NCBI GenBank assembly: GCA_937919655.1
Contig: CALFPJ010000063.1
Span: 147,781 to 211,780, forward strand
Direction of reading: 5' to 3'
Length of the DNA stretch: 64,000 nucleotides
Origin: an uncultured Gemmatimonadales bacterium
GTDB taxonomy: Bacteria > Gemmatimonadota > Gemmatimonadetes > Longimicrobiales > Gaopeijiaceae
Part shown: positions 17,714 through 26,241 of the stretch, in pieces
Layout: each line of letters starts with the position of its first letter
How positions within the stretch are numbered: the first letter of the stretch is position 1
Notes under the pieces: model-generated
The model's input: only the letters and a program-made list of their open reading frames with translations
The model's database searches: none
Told to the model about the DNA's origin: nothing
Made by a program: the position numbers and the translations under genes

Positions 17714-18616
17714 ATGAAAAAATGGACCTGCCGCGCGCTTGTGCTCGTGCTTGTTGTCGGAGTCGCGCCGGGCTCCCTAGCCGCTCAAGCGGGCCGTGGC
17801 GCCAGACCGCCGATGCCCGAAGTGGTCCGCCCTGCGGATCAGCGGGTTCCCGCGCCTTACAGCTACGACATGGTGCGCCCCATCGCGATGGCGGACAACG
17901 TGTGGATGTCGGAACTCACGATCCTAGAGATGCGTGATCTTGTCCGAGAATCCGGATACACCACCGCGCTCATCTTGAACGGGACCATGGAGTCCAACGG
18001 CCCCTACCTGACCACTGGGAAGCACAACCACGTGTTGAAGGTGACCGGCGACGTTATTGCTCGGACGCTGGGCAAGACGCTGGTCGCGCCGATCGTGATG
18101 CTCGATGGGGGTGATCCTGAGGCGACGGACACGCCGGGACGCCTGGTGCTCTCGCCTGCGACGCTAAAAGCAGTGTTGGTCGACATGGCGACGAGTCTGC
18201 GGTCCCAAGGGTTCAAGGAGATTTTTTTCCTCGGAGACAGCGGTAGCAACCGTGGGATGCTGGCAGACGTCGCCTCGGAGCTCTCACAAGCGTGGGCCGG
18301 CGAGGACGTTCTTGTTGCGCACATAGGGGAGTACTACAACTACGGCGACGTGCTACGCTACCAGAATGAGGTGCTCGGGAAGGTGGAGTTGAACAAGGAC
18401 CTCGATGGCTACCACGACGACTACTACATCTCGTCGCTCATCATGAACGATAGTCCAGATCATGTGCGGTTGAGCGAACGCAAAAAAGTGAACCTTGACC
18501 ACATCAATAGCCTTCAAATTGACGAGAAAGAGGCTCTGGAAATCGGAATGAAAATCGCCCAGTTCCGCGCCGATGTGACCGCTACGGCGATCAATCGATT
18601 GAGGGCGGGTCGGTAG
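17714..18616 (+). CDS. Secreted creatininase-like protein (altered metal site), copy C
   Basis: This 300-residue protein has a signal peptide ending near SLAAQA, and GAGG lies 9 bases before the ATG. The creatininase-type segment reads GTMESNGPYLTTGKHNHV and the second loop GDSGSNRGM, with the same pattern seen in copies A and B: first Glu kept, classical EQH histidine replaced by Asn, Asp of the motif replaced by His, and the loop histidine replaced by Ser. The third motif differs (YHDDYYISS instead of SHAG). It is longer than copies A and B, with an insert around residues 205-240. It is expected outside the cytoplasm; the substrate is unknown. The next gene follows after 94 bases. Confidence 0.85.
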   Translation: MKKWTCRALVLVLVVGVAPGSLAAQAGRGARPPMPEVVRPADQRVPAPYSYDMVRPIAMADNVWMSELTILEMRDLVRESGYTTALILNGTMESNGPYLTTGKHNHVLKVTGDVIARTLGKTLVAPIVMLDGGDPEATDTPGRLVLSPATLKAVLVDMATSLRSQGFKEIFFLGDSGSNRGMLADVASELSQAWAGEDVLVAHIGEYYNYGDVLRYQNEVLGKVELNKDLDGYHDDYYISSLIMNDSPDHVRLSERKKVNLDHINSLQIDEKEALEIGMKIAQFRADVTATAINRLRAGR

Positions 18617-18710
18617 GCCGCGACTGTAGTCTTGTGCCCGGTGCCGAGGGTTCGCATCCTGCGTTCCATTTCCGCCGATGCACGTAAGCGTTTGAAACTA
18701 GGAGGCTCGG

Positions 18711-19601
18711 ATGACTGAGAGGAAAAAGGCCAGTGATTTCCCCAAAGAGGTTTTGGCCTTGTTCGATGGTTATGTACACGGGCATATCGAACGCCGTGAC
18801 TTCCTTACCGGCGCGGCCAAGGTCGTAGGCGGCGGCGCGGCCGCGCTCGCGGTCCTCGATGCTTTGCAGCCAACGTACGCATGGGCAGCGCATGTGCCCC
18901 ATGACGATGCACGCATCTGGGCCGACTACGTCGAATACCCATCGCCCAGCGGTTCAGGGACCATGCGCGGTTACATGGCCGTCCCCGAGGGCGCGACCAG
19001 TGCGAAGCCCGCCGTTCTCGTGATCCATGAAAACCGCGGCCTCAACCCCTACGTCGAAGACGTCGTCCGCCGGTTCGCCGCTGCCGACTTCGTCGCCCTG
19101 GGTCCCGACGCCCTAACTCCGCTGGGTGGCTATCCCGGGAACGACGACGAGGGTCGGACCATGCAACGCGAGTTGGATCGCGATGTCATGATGGAAGACT
19201 GGGTGGCCGCGTTCGGCTTCCTGCGAGACCACGACACAACCACCGGTCGCGTGGGTGCGGTCGGGTTTTGTTATGGCGGTGGCGTCGTGAACGCTCTGGC
19301 GGTCCGGCTGCCGGACCTCGGCGCTGGGGCTCCCTTTTATGGATCGGCCCCGCCGGCGGAGCTGGTCCCGAATATTCAGGCCGCGCTTCATATCCATTAC
19401 GGTGGACTAGATGAGCGTGTGAACGCCAGTTGGCCTGAGTACAAGGCCGCACTCGATGCGAATGGAAGACAGTACGAAATGAGCATGTATGAGGGAGCGA
19501 ACCACGGCTTCCACAACGACACGACCCCGCGCTATGACGAAGAAGCTGCGATGCTCGCCCAGGATCGGACCCTGGCGTTGTTCAACGAGCACCTGCGGTA
19601 G
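18711..19601 (+). CDS. Dienelactone hydrolase family protein, probably Tat-exported
   Basis: This 296-residue alpha/beta hydrolase belongs to the dienelactone hydrolase family. The catalytic set is visible: Cys187 in GFCYGG, Asp234 in GGLDERV and His265 in GANHGFHND, with Glu107 in HENRGL holding the cysteine as in the family. The N-terminus has ERRDFLTGAAKVVGGGAAALAV, a twin-arginine-like motif about 28 residues in, followed by a hydrophobic stretch, so export folded through Tat is likely. TAGGAGG lies 5 bases before the ATG. Members hydrolyse cyclic esters such as dienelactone; many exported relatives have unknown substrates. Gene order does not place it in an aromatic pathway. Confidence 0.9.
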   Translation: MTERKKASDFPKEVLALFDGYVHGHIERRDFLTGAAKVVGGGAAALAVLDALQPTYAWAAHVPHDDARIWADYVEYPSPSGSGTMRGYMAVPEGATSAKPAVLVIHENRGLNPYVEDVVRRFAAADFVALGPDALTPLGGYPGNDDEGRTMQRELDRDVMMEDWVAAFGFLRDHDTTTGRVGAVGFCYGGGVVNALAVRLPDLGAGAPFYGSAPPAELVPNIQAALHIHYGGLDERVNASWPEYKAALDANGRQYEMSMYEGANHGFHNDTTPRYDEEAAMLAQDRTLALFNEHLR

Positions 19602-19712
19602 CTGGTTGCGGATGTAATGGGGGGGGCGGCTCGCGGTCGCCCCCTCGGGCTACCCCTCAGCCGCCTCAGTCGCGCCCTCGTGCTGCACCGCCTTGCAGCG
19701 CATCTTGGGCGC

Positions 19713-21407
19713 ATGAAGACACTCACCGCTCTGTCCCGCTTGCTGCGCGTCCTTCGCCGCTCCGTCCGGCCCACTACGCTCCTCCTGCCGCTCCTCTTGG
19801 CGCTCGTCGTAGGCCTCGTCGCGTGCGAGCCCGCCTTCGTCGTCGAAGAGACCACGATCGCGGAGATCCACGCCGCCATGGCGGATGGGCGAATCAATGC
19901 GGAGTCCCTGGTGCAGGCCTATCTGGATCGCATCGAGGCCTACGATAAGGCCGGTCCATTCATCAATTCGCTCATCACGGTGAATGACCAGGCGCTCACT
20001 CGGGCGCGAGAGTTGGATTCCATTTACGCCGCATCCGGCTTCGTCGGTCCTCTACATGGGATCCCGGTGATCGTGAAGGACAACTACGACACCTACGATC
20101 TGCCCACGACGAATGGCGTCCTCGCGCTCAAGCATTCGATCCCCCCCGACGACGCCTTTATGGTGCGCAGAATCCGCGACGCAGGCGCCATCATTCTCGC
20201 CAAAGCCAATCTTGCCGAGTTCGCCACGAGTGGCGCCTACACCGTCAGCTCGGTTCTCCCGGGCTACTCCCGGAATCCGTACGACACGCGCCGGGTGACA
20301 GCCGGGTCGAGCGGTGGCACCGCGGCAGCAGTGGCCGCGAACCTCGGTGCGGTCGGCCTAGGTACCGACACCGGCAGCTCGATTCGTGGTCCGTCGGCCC
20401 ACCAAGCCCTCGTCGGTTTCCGGCCGACGCAGGGTCTGGCCAGCCGTGACGGGATCGCACCCCTGAACGCCGCCCGAGACGTGGGCGGGCCGATCGCCCG
20501 TACGGTCGAAGACGCTGTGGCCGTGCTGCAGGTGATCGCGGGCTACGACCCGGCAGATTCGGTCACCGCGGCGAGCGAGGGAAACGTTCCAGATTCGTAC
20601 GCGTCATTTATGGACATCGATGGATTGGCCGGTGCACGAATCGGGGTGCTAAGGGCCTTCTTCGAGGTCGCAGACGCTGAAGCCACCGGCCCGGAACCCA
20701 CCCCGTTCGTGCGCGACACTACGGATGCCCAGCAGCAGGAGGACGAACCACCTGAGCCACGGAAGGTGCATCCGGAGGTCCTCCGCCTGATCGAACAGGC
20801 GCTCGCGGACATGTCGGCTGCAGGCGCGATCATCGTTGACTCGGTGGAGATCCCCAAGATGGACTCCCTCCGTCGTGCGATCCCGAACATCGGTCGGTGG
20901 CGTTACGACTTTGACGTCTATATGGCTGCGCGGCCGAATGCGCCCGTGAAGACCATGAAGGACATCCTCGACTCAGGCGACTTCTACTCCCCGCTCCGAG
21001 CCAGCCTGGCCCGCGCGGTCGAACAGGAGGGTGCGCCCGAGGACAACGAAAAGTGGGCTGAGTATTGGACGGCGACCGAAGCGCTGCAGGCCGCAGTCCT
21101 GGCCGCTATGGACTCCGCTGGCATAGATGTGCTCGTGTACCCGACGTACAACTATCCGCCCCGATTGATCGGCGACGAGAACACGACGTACGGGGCGAAC
21201 AGCGGCACGTTGTCGCCCCCGACGGGCTTTCCAGCGTTTAACGTGCCGATGGGTTTTTCGTTCGGCACGCTCCCGGCGGGCCTTCAACTGCTAGGGCGTC
21301 CCTTTGGAGAGTCGGATCTTATCCGCATCAGCTATGCGTACGAGCAGGCAACGCACCATCGGCGGGCTCCTGAGTCGACGCCGCCGCTGGCGCGGGGTAG
21401 GCGGTAG
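19713..21407 (+). CDS. Amidase-signature family lipoprotein
   Basis: This 564-residue amidase carries the Ser-cisSer-Lys signature: Lys about 122 in VIVKDNYDT, the cis-Ser in GSSGGTAAA and the nucleophile near residue 223 in GTDTGSSIRGPS. The start at 19713 gives a lipoprotein signal (LALVVGLVAC) with Cys38 as the lipidated residue. The longer reading from 19617 would put 32 Arg-rich residues before the signal and is unlikely. Family members hydrolyse amide bonds of diverse small molecules or peptide amides. Being lipid-anchored, this one should act in the periplasm or at the surface. A 60-residue insert (about 310-370) is rich in Glu and Pro. Confidence 0.88.
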   Translation: MKTLTALSRLLRVLRRSVRPTTLLLPLLLALVVGLVACEPAFVVEETTIAEIHAAMADGRINAESLVQAYLDRIEAYDKAGPFINSLITVNDQALTRARELDSIYAASGFVGPLHGIPVIVKDNYDTYDLPTTNGVLALKHSIPPDDAFMVRRIRDAGAIILAKANLAEFATSGAYTVSSVLPGYSRNPYDTRRVTAGSSGGTAAAVAANLGAVGLGTDTGSSIRGPSAHQALVGFRPTQGLASRDGIAPLNAARDVGGPIARTVEDAVAVLQVIAGYDPADSVTAASEGNVPDSYASFMDIDGLAGARIGVLRAFFEVADAEATGPEPTPFVRDTTDAQQQEDEPPEPRKVHPEVLRLIEQALADMSAAGAIIVDSVEIPKMDSLRRAIPNIGRWRYDFDVYMAARPNAPVKTMKDILDSGDFYSPLRASLARAVEQEGAPEDNEKWAEYWTATEALQAAVLAAMDSAGIDVLVYPTYNYPPRLIGDENTTYGANSGTLSPPTGFPAFNVPMGFSFGTLPAGLQLLGRPFGESDLIRISYAYEQATHHRRAPESTPPLARGRR

Positions 21408-21511
21408 GGCCCAGACGCTGCCTCCCCTCGCAGTACCCTTCCGACCGCCTCAACGTCGGATTAGCATCGGATCCATAACTTCCCCCGATCGCGTCCGCCA
21501 AGGTGATTCCA

Positions 21512-21670
21512 GTGAGCAAACTCGTCCGGCTCCTCGTGGCCTTCTTCTTCCGGCCCGTTTCGATCTTCCTTAGCAAGGGCGTGGGGAAGGATCTGTTCAT
21601 CAACATCATCCTCTGCATCTTCTTCTACCTGCCGGGTTCGCTTCACGCGCTGTGGTTTGAACTCAAGTAG
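21512..21670 (+). CDS. Pmp3/YqaE (UPF0057) family small membrane protein
   Basis: This short gene encodes 52 residues starting with GTG, preceded by AAGG at ribosome-binding distance. The protein reads MSKLVRLLVAFFFRPVSIFL and continues SKGVGKDLFINIILCIFFYL, then PGSLHALWFELK. The GKD-INI-PG-HALW pattern and two membrane helices are those of the Pmp3/YqaE stress-associated family of about 50 residues. In yeast and plants the family influences membrane potential and salt tolerance; bacterial members are induced by envelope or cold stress. The gene follows the amidase by about 100 bases on the same strand. The normal PP before the second helix half is RP here. Confidence 0.82.
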   Translation: MSKLVRLLVAFFFRPVSIFLSKGVGKDLFINIILCIFFYLPGSLHALWFELK

Positions 21671-22209
21671 GTGAGGGCACGCGTTCTGGGGAACACACTT
21701 GGGCCGTCGCCCCCGGAGGTCTAGGCCGTCTATTGCGGTCCCTCCTCAGGCGTGACGCGGGCTTCTTTGGGGGGGGACCGTGGGTAACTTGCGAGATCGG
21801 CTTGAGCGCGGTGGCCTCGTCTTAGCCCTGGCGGTTTTCAGGGGGTGCGCGACGCCGATCAAGGCCGCGGCGCAACAAGGTCCTCGCGCCGTTTGCGCGA
21901 CTCCGGGGCCCCTTCGGGAATGCCGTTCGTTCATTCTGCTGGAGGTGATCGGGCAGTCACCGTTCGCACCTGCAGTTCGGTCATTGCTACACCAGTCGCT
22001 CGGCTCGAATCTGGGGCTAGCCGCAAACGTGGCCGACGCGTGGGCGGTCGGTGGACGGTCGGATACGAGTTCGCTTCCGAGTCGACTAGGAGGCGAACGG
22101 CGGCCCTTAGGATCCGACGCTGACTGACTCCGAGGATCGGACTGGAGCTTGCTCCAGGCGTTTTGCAGCTGGTGGACAAGGGATTCGCCCCTACCGACGA
22201 CCGTACCGG

Positions 22210-22410
22210 ATTCAGTGCGTCGTTCGAACTTCCTGTTTTTCGACGTGGGCCTTGTCGGTGTCCGCATTGACGTCCTACCCGAAAGATCAGGATCTCCCTC
22301 CGAGTACGCCGCCTCGGCGGCCGGAGGACTCCGGAGCACGGCTCCGTAGCATCTTCGTGACTGGACAGGTCGCTATGGCGACCGTTCTGCTGGTGACGAC
22401 TTCACCTTAC
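22210..22410 (+). pseudogene. Remnant of a MacB/ADOP-type ABC transporter permease
   Basis: One frame gives FLFFDVGLVGVRIDVLP. A second frame some 100 bases later gives RLRSIFVTGQVAMATVLLV. Both resemble parts of the large permeases with FtsX-like helices, where LRR-VVGQVA-LVLLVGAG precedes a membrane segment. The two pieces lie in different frames, are closer together than in an intact gene, and no further helices follow. It is decayed. A separate C-terminal piece of the same family lies at 46536. Confidence 0.45.
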
Positions 22411-22688
22411 TCCTCGCCGTCGGAGCTGACGCGATAGGCGACGTTCAGGTCGTTCCTGAAGGAGAGAATCCCGACGACATCGAGCCTCTCCTCTCGGTCT
22501 CGGATTGGAGCGGGGTGCGCTTCGCGGATCTCTTCTCCCTTTCGACGGGGGGTTACTTCACAAGTGGCGCCGCGCGGTCGAGTATCGAAGGGGCCGACTC
22601 GGGCGGCGGTGAGTGCGCTACTTGAACGCGTGCCGACAACGACCGGGGAGCCGCGTACTCCGTCCGTCGAGCATTGGAACAGAACGGG

Positions 22689-22800
22689 CGAGTCCTCATG
22701 CCGTTCATTGATGGTGAGACTCTAGGCGAGCGGCTGAATACAGAGCGGCAACTCGGTGTTGAAGAGGCCGTCGGCGTCGCTCCGACCGGCTGCGCCAGCG
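22689..22800 (+). pseudogene. Remnant of a serine/threonine protein kinase
   Basis: The plus strand encodes RVLMPFIDGETLGERLNTER followed by QLGVEEAVGVA. This matches the hinge and following helix of bacterial Hanks-type kinases (typically YVMPFVEGESLRDRL, then a helix before the AxALxYAH segment). The reading then departs from the family before the catalytic HRD loop and no start is present, so only about 35 residues survive. Confidence 0.5.
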
Positions 22801-22892
22801 TCGAGCCCCGACGGGGAAGAAGTTGAACCCGCCCGGCCGCGCGCCCATGTGGTTGTAAATTGGGTCCGTGAGGCTTTGGAGCGCATCGGGAA

Positions 22893-24005
22893 TTAGGTCG
22901 TGCGGTGCTTAGCCAGATAGAGGTGATCCAACGCCCGTCCAAGTGCCTCGAGCCCTGCCTCCAGCACGCTCCGTTCGCCTGCCACGGCCACCCGAAAATG
23001 CCCCGGTGCCCCGAACAGACCACCAGGCGTCACCCCTACGTCGAACTCGGCCGCCGCCATAGCCGCGAAGGCCTCCGTATCGTCGACGCCGCGCAGGCGC
23101 GGAAAGCCTACCGCGCCACCGATCGGCTCCAGCCAGTCCAGTTCCGGCCTGCCGGCTACGAAGTCACGCATGAGGGCCTGACCCGGCCCGAGCACACCGC
23201 GCGCCCGCTCAAGCAGCGCGTCGAGCTGATCGAAGGCGAGCACGCCAAGCGCTTCGGATGGGATCGAGCCCACAGCGTCGACAACATCCCGGACGCGAAG
23301 GGCACGCTCGGTCGTCTCGGGATCTGCCAGCATCCAACCCACGCGCAGGCCCGCCAGGCCGTAGGACTTTGTCAGACTGTTGGTGGAGACGAAGACGTCG
23401 TCTCGGACCGCAGCGGGTCGGCGGTCGACACTGTCCAGCGCGTCCAAATACACCTCGTCGACGATCACTTTTGCGCCGACGGCGCGCGCTAGCTCTCCCA
23501 CTGCCGCCAAGGCCTCCGGCTCTGCGTACGCGCCGGACGGGTTGTGCAGGTTGGTCAGCACAATCGCGCGTGTGCCGTCCGTGAGCGCTGCCTCGACCCG
23601 GGCCGGTAACAGCGCGAAATGCTCCTCCCAGCCGCGCTGGAAGGTGTTCACGTGAGCCCCGAGGAAGCGAGCCACCCCCATATGAGGGTCGTACCCGGGC
23701 CACTCCACGAGCACCGTGTCACCGGGGCGCACGAGCGCGGCGAGCGCCATGAAATTTGCACCTGAGGCGCCGGACGCCGTCGCGACACGATCTCGATCCA
23801 CGCCGAAGCGCCTGGCGATCGCCTCGACGAGAGGAGGCCATCCGTCGTCGTTACGCCCGTAGATCTCGAGTGCCCGTTCTGCGCCCGGTAGGTCGGCCAG
23901 TGTGCACGGTAGGAGGTTCGAGCCCGTCAGGTCCCAACGGGCCTTCGCGTGGTGTTTGGCCCACGTCATGTAGGGGGCCCAAGTTGTGGGAAAGCGGTCG
24001 GTCAT
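22893..24005 (-). CDS. Class I/II PLP-dependent aminotransferase
   Basis: This 370-residue fold-type I aminotransferase has GASGANFMAL in the cofactor-phosphate region, NLHNPSGA, VIVDEVYLD for the Asp that contacts the pyridine nitrogen, and SLTKSYGLAGLRVGW with the Schiff-base lysine. The start at 24005 (MTDRFPTTWAP) overlaps the permease stop as ATGA; a longer reading from 24131 would extend into the permease and adds nothing family-like. It is likely cytoplasmic and acts on an amino acid, possibly one imported by the neighbouring permease when that was intact. Substrate specificity cannot be told from sequence alone. Confidence 0.9.
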   Translation of the reverse strand: MTDRFPTTWAPYMTWAKHHAKARWDLTGSNLLPCTLADLPGAERALEIYGRNDDGWPPLVEAIARRFGVDRDRVATASGASGANFMALAALVRPGDTVLVEWPGYDPHMGVARFLGAHVNTFQRGWEEHFALLPARVEAALTDGTRAIVLTNLHNPSGAYAEPEALAAVGELARAVGAKVIVDEVYLDALDSVDRRPAAVRDDVFVSTNSLTKSYGLAGLRVGWMLADPETTERALRVRDVVDAVGSIPSEALGVLAFDQLDALLERARGVLGPGQALMRDFVAGRPELDWLEPIGGAVGFPRLRGVDDTEAFAAMAAAEFDVGVTPGGLFGAPGHFRVAVAGERSVLEAGLEALGRALDHLYLAKHRTT

Positions 24006-25386
24006 GATGAGGGCGGTCCGGAGATGTCGGTGTCGACGTGAGTCGGGAGGCGCTTGCTCCAGAACATGTAAGCTGGAATGCCAGCGGCAAGGATTGCGAA
24101 ACCGATGCCCGGGCGCAGCGGATTCGCCCACACCACGCTACCAAGAATGAGTAGCGCAACCGCCACGAACAGGTCGGGCACGAACGGGTAACCCGGTGTG
24201 GCAAATACGCCTTCGGCGCGTTGGTCGAGAGGGATTCTCTTCCGGAAGACAAAAAGACTCGCACCGACCAGGCCAAAGAAGAACCAATCTGCAGAGACCA
24301 CGTAGTCGACGAGTTGCGCGTATGATCCGGTCAATACCAAGACGATGGCCCAGACCGACTGGATCACGATTGCGACGGACGGTGTGTCGTACTTGGGGTG
24401 CAGGCGGGCGACCCGTTCCGGGAACAGCCCGTCTCGGGCCATCGCATAGTAGGCCCGTGTGGGAGCGAGCATGGTCAGGTTGAGGAAGCCGAACGTGGAG
24501 ACGGCGATGCCCAGGGTGATCAGGAAGTTGCCGGTGCCCCCGAAGAGGAGCGCGGCAGCGTCAGACGCGGGCGTGAGCGTATTGGCGAGGCCGGTGTGCC
24601 CGAGCGTCTTCAGGTAGACGAAGTTCACGAGGCCGTAGACCAGGACCACGATACTCGTTCCGACGAGGAGCCCGACCGGCATGTCCTTGACAGGGTCCTT
24701 TATCTCCTCTGCCACGTAGTTGGCGTTTTGCCAACCGCCGTAGCTGAACATGATGGGGATCAGCGCGGCGCCGAACGCGAAGATCAGAAGCCCGCCCCCG
24801 TCAGACGTTCCGATTGCGTTGAAGGCCCCCGTCGATGCTCCGATGGATGCGCCAGCCGTTGCCGCCTCCACGGGCAGGAGAAGCCCCGCCCCAATCAGCA
24901 GTCCGAGCGGAATCAACTTCAAAATCACGAACGCATTGAGCATGCGGCTGCCGGGTTCCACTCCCACGTAGTTCACGGCTGCGACAACGACGATGCCAAC
25001 AACGGCGAGGGCCTGACCGTTCGCCCAGTATTGTTGACCAGGCGCAGCGTGTATTCCGCGAAGGTGATCGCGACGGCTGCGATCGCTCCACCCTCGATCA
25101 TCAGGAGCGATCCCCACCCGTAGAGGAATCCCGCCATGGGATGATACGCCTCACGCAGATAAGCTTAGTGACCACCCGCCTTCGGGAAGAGCGTGCCGAG
25201 TTCGGCGAAGGTGAGTGCACCCGCCAACGCCACGACCCCTCCGGCCAACCACGCGGCCATTACGAGGGCGGGCGAGTCGAGGTGCTGCGCGACGATGTAG
25301 GGGTTGATGAAGATGCCCGCGCCGATGATGCCACCCACAACGACCATCGCGGTATCGAAGCGGCCTAACTCACGGCGAAACGACAC
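24002..25386 (-). pseudogene. APC-family amino-acid permease with a stop codon and a frameshift
   Basis: The N-terminal part (25386 down to 25165) reads RFDTAMVVVGGIIGAGIFI, then ELGTLFPKAGGH, the start of an APC-superfamily transporter. It is cut by TAA at 25165-25167, where relatives have a Tyr codon. The same frame continues AYLREAYHPMAGFLYGWGSL and then TFAEYTLRLVN. Near 25034-25038 one C seems missing (AACAATAC instead of AACCAATAC), shifting into the frame that carries the rest (YWANGQALAVV onward, eight or so helices). The downstream aminotransferase overlaps its stop as ATGA. It is either a recent pseudogene or two sequence errors; every other part is well conserved, which suggests the break is recent. 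Confidence 0.85.
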
Positions 25387-25499
25387 TGACGCTCCTGGGC
25401 TGCAGGTGGGGCCGACGCTCTAAGAAGGCCGCAGTACTCCTTCGGCCGCCTTCCGGCGCCACGGTAGGCGCCGACACCGTCTCCGCGCCAGGCCTCCAA

Positions 25500-25562
25500 G
25501 TGAACTTTCGCGACGGTAGCCCTCCACCCTGCTGGCGCTCCGGTGAACTTCCACGACGGTCG
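25500..25562 (+). repeat. Imperfect 20-base direct repeat upstream of nitroreductase
   Basis: GTGAACTTTCGCGACGGTAG at 25500-25519 recurs as GTGAACTTCCACGACGGTCG at 25543-25562, 17 of 20 bases matching, offset 43 bases. It lies 60-120 bases before the nitroreductase start, so it could be paired regulator sites or a small duplication. Confidence 0.5.
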
Positions 25563-25622
25563 GGAGTTCTGTATGCGTCGCGACTCTCCCAGAAACGACC
25601 CACCGCCACACGAGGAAGCCCG

Positions 25623-26183
25623 ATGTCGGTCATGGATGTCATCACCACCCGCCGTTCGATCAAGAATTTCACCGACCGCGTCATCACGAAGGACGAGATC
25701 GAGCAGATGTTGGGGGCGGTGTGCCAGGCACCAAACCATCGGCTGACCGAGCCGTGGCGCTTCTACGTGCTGGGGCCGGAGTCCCGTGAGGGGTACGGAC
25801 GTGCTCTAGGCATGCGGAAGGCGAAGAAGGTCGAAGACCCCGAGGCCGCCCAGGCCGTCATTGATAAGGTGGGCAGGTCGCACCGCGCCCTGCCGGGCAT
25901 GATCATCGTCGCGATCACCCAGAACGAAAATCTGGAGATCCGAGAGGAGGATTTCGCGGCGGCGTGGATGGGTATCCAGAACCTATCCTTGGCTGCGCAC
26001 GACATGGGGCTTGGTACGCACCTCAAGACCGGTGCAATCATGGATGATCCCAACGGTCGCACGGCGGTGGGGGTGGCCGAGGGAGAGCGCATCGTGGCCG
26101 TGATCGAAGTGGGTGAGCCGGAGTCGATGCCAGAGGGAAGGGCCCGTTGTGCTTCCGGAGATTGGACGACCTGGGTCCCCTAG
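25623..26183 (+). CDS. Nitroreductase family protein
   Basis: This 186-residue FMN-dependent nitroreductase-fold protein reads MSVMDVITTRRSIKNFTDRV at the N-terminus, with the Arg-Arg-Ser phosphate-contacting motif of the family, then APNHRLTEPWRFYVLGPESR and a helix ending in the conserved GLGTHLKTGAI. The start at 25623 follows CGAGGAAG at 8 bases; the extra 41 codons from 25500 are not family-like. Such enzymes reduce nitro, quinone or enone groups with NAD(P)H in the cytoplasm as a dimer. It stands alone between a broken permease and an M20 peptidase. Substrate is unknown. Confidence 0.88.
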   Translation: MSVMDVITTRRSIKNFTDRVITKDEIEQMLGAVCQAPNHRLTEPWRFYVLGPESREGYGRALGMRKAKKVEDPEAAQAVIDKVGRSHRALPGMIIVAITQNENLEIREEDFAAAWMGIQNLSLAAHDMGLGTHLKTGAIMDDPNGRTAVGVAEGERIVAVIEVGEPESMPEGRARCASGDWTTWVP

Positions 26184-26241
26184 GTCTAGGCTGTCACGAA
26201 GCGAATTTGGAATCAAGAGTCGACTACAGAGAGGGATCACG

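Larger units (their letters stand above)
21671..22892. other. Gene-debris stretch without an intact gene
   Basis: More than 1.2 kb has no intact gene on either strand. Two recognisable remnants are listed separately (a permease piece and a protein-kinase piece). The rest, including an open but featureless frame on the plus strand from about 21780 to 22127 and its minus-strand counterpart, resembles nothing I know. Another open reading around 22420-22625 (VGADAIGDVQVVPEG, then WSGVRFADLFS) is also unassigned. Confidence 0.5.

Noticed and set aside
19617..19712. Extended amidase start
   Set aside because: Adds 32 Arg-rich residues before a lipoprotein signal, which would block export.
21746..22339. 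Minus-strand frame of 197 codons
   Set aside because: Low-complexity composition, no ribosome binding site and no similarity; lies in the debris stretch.
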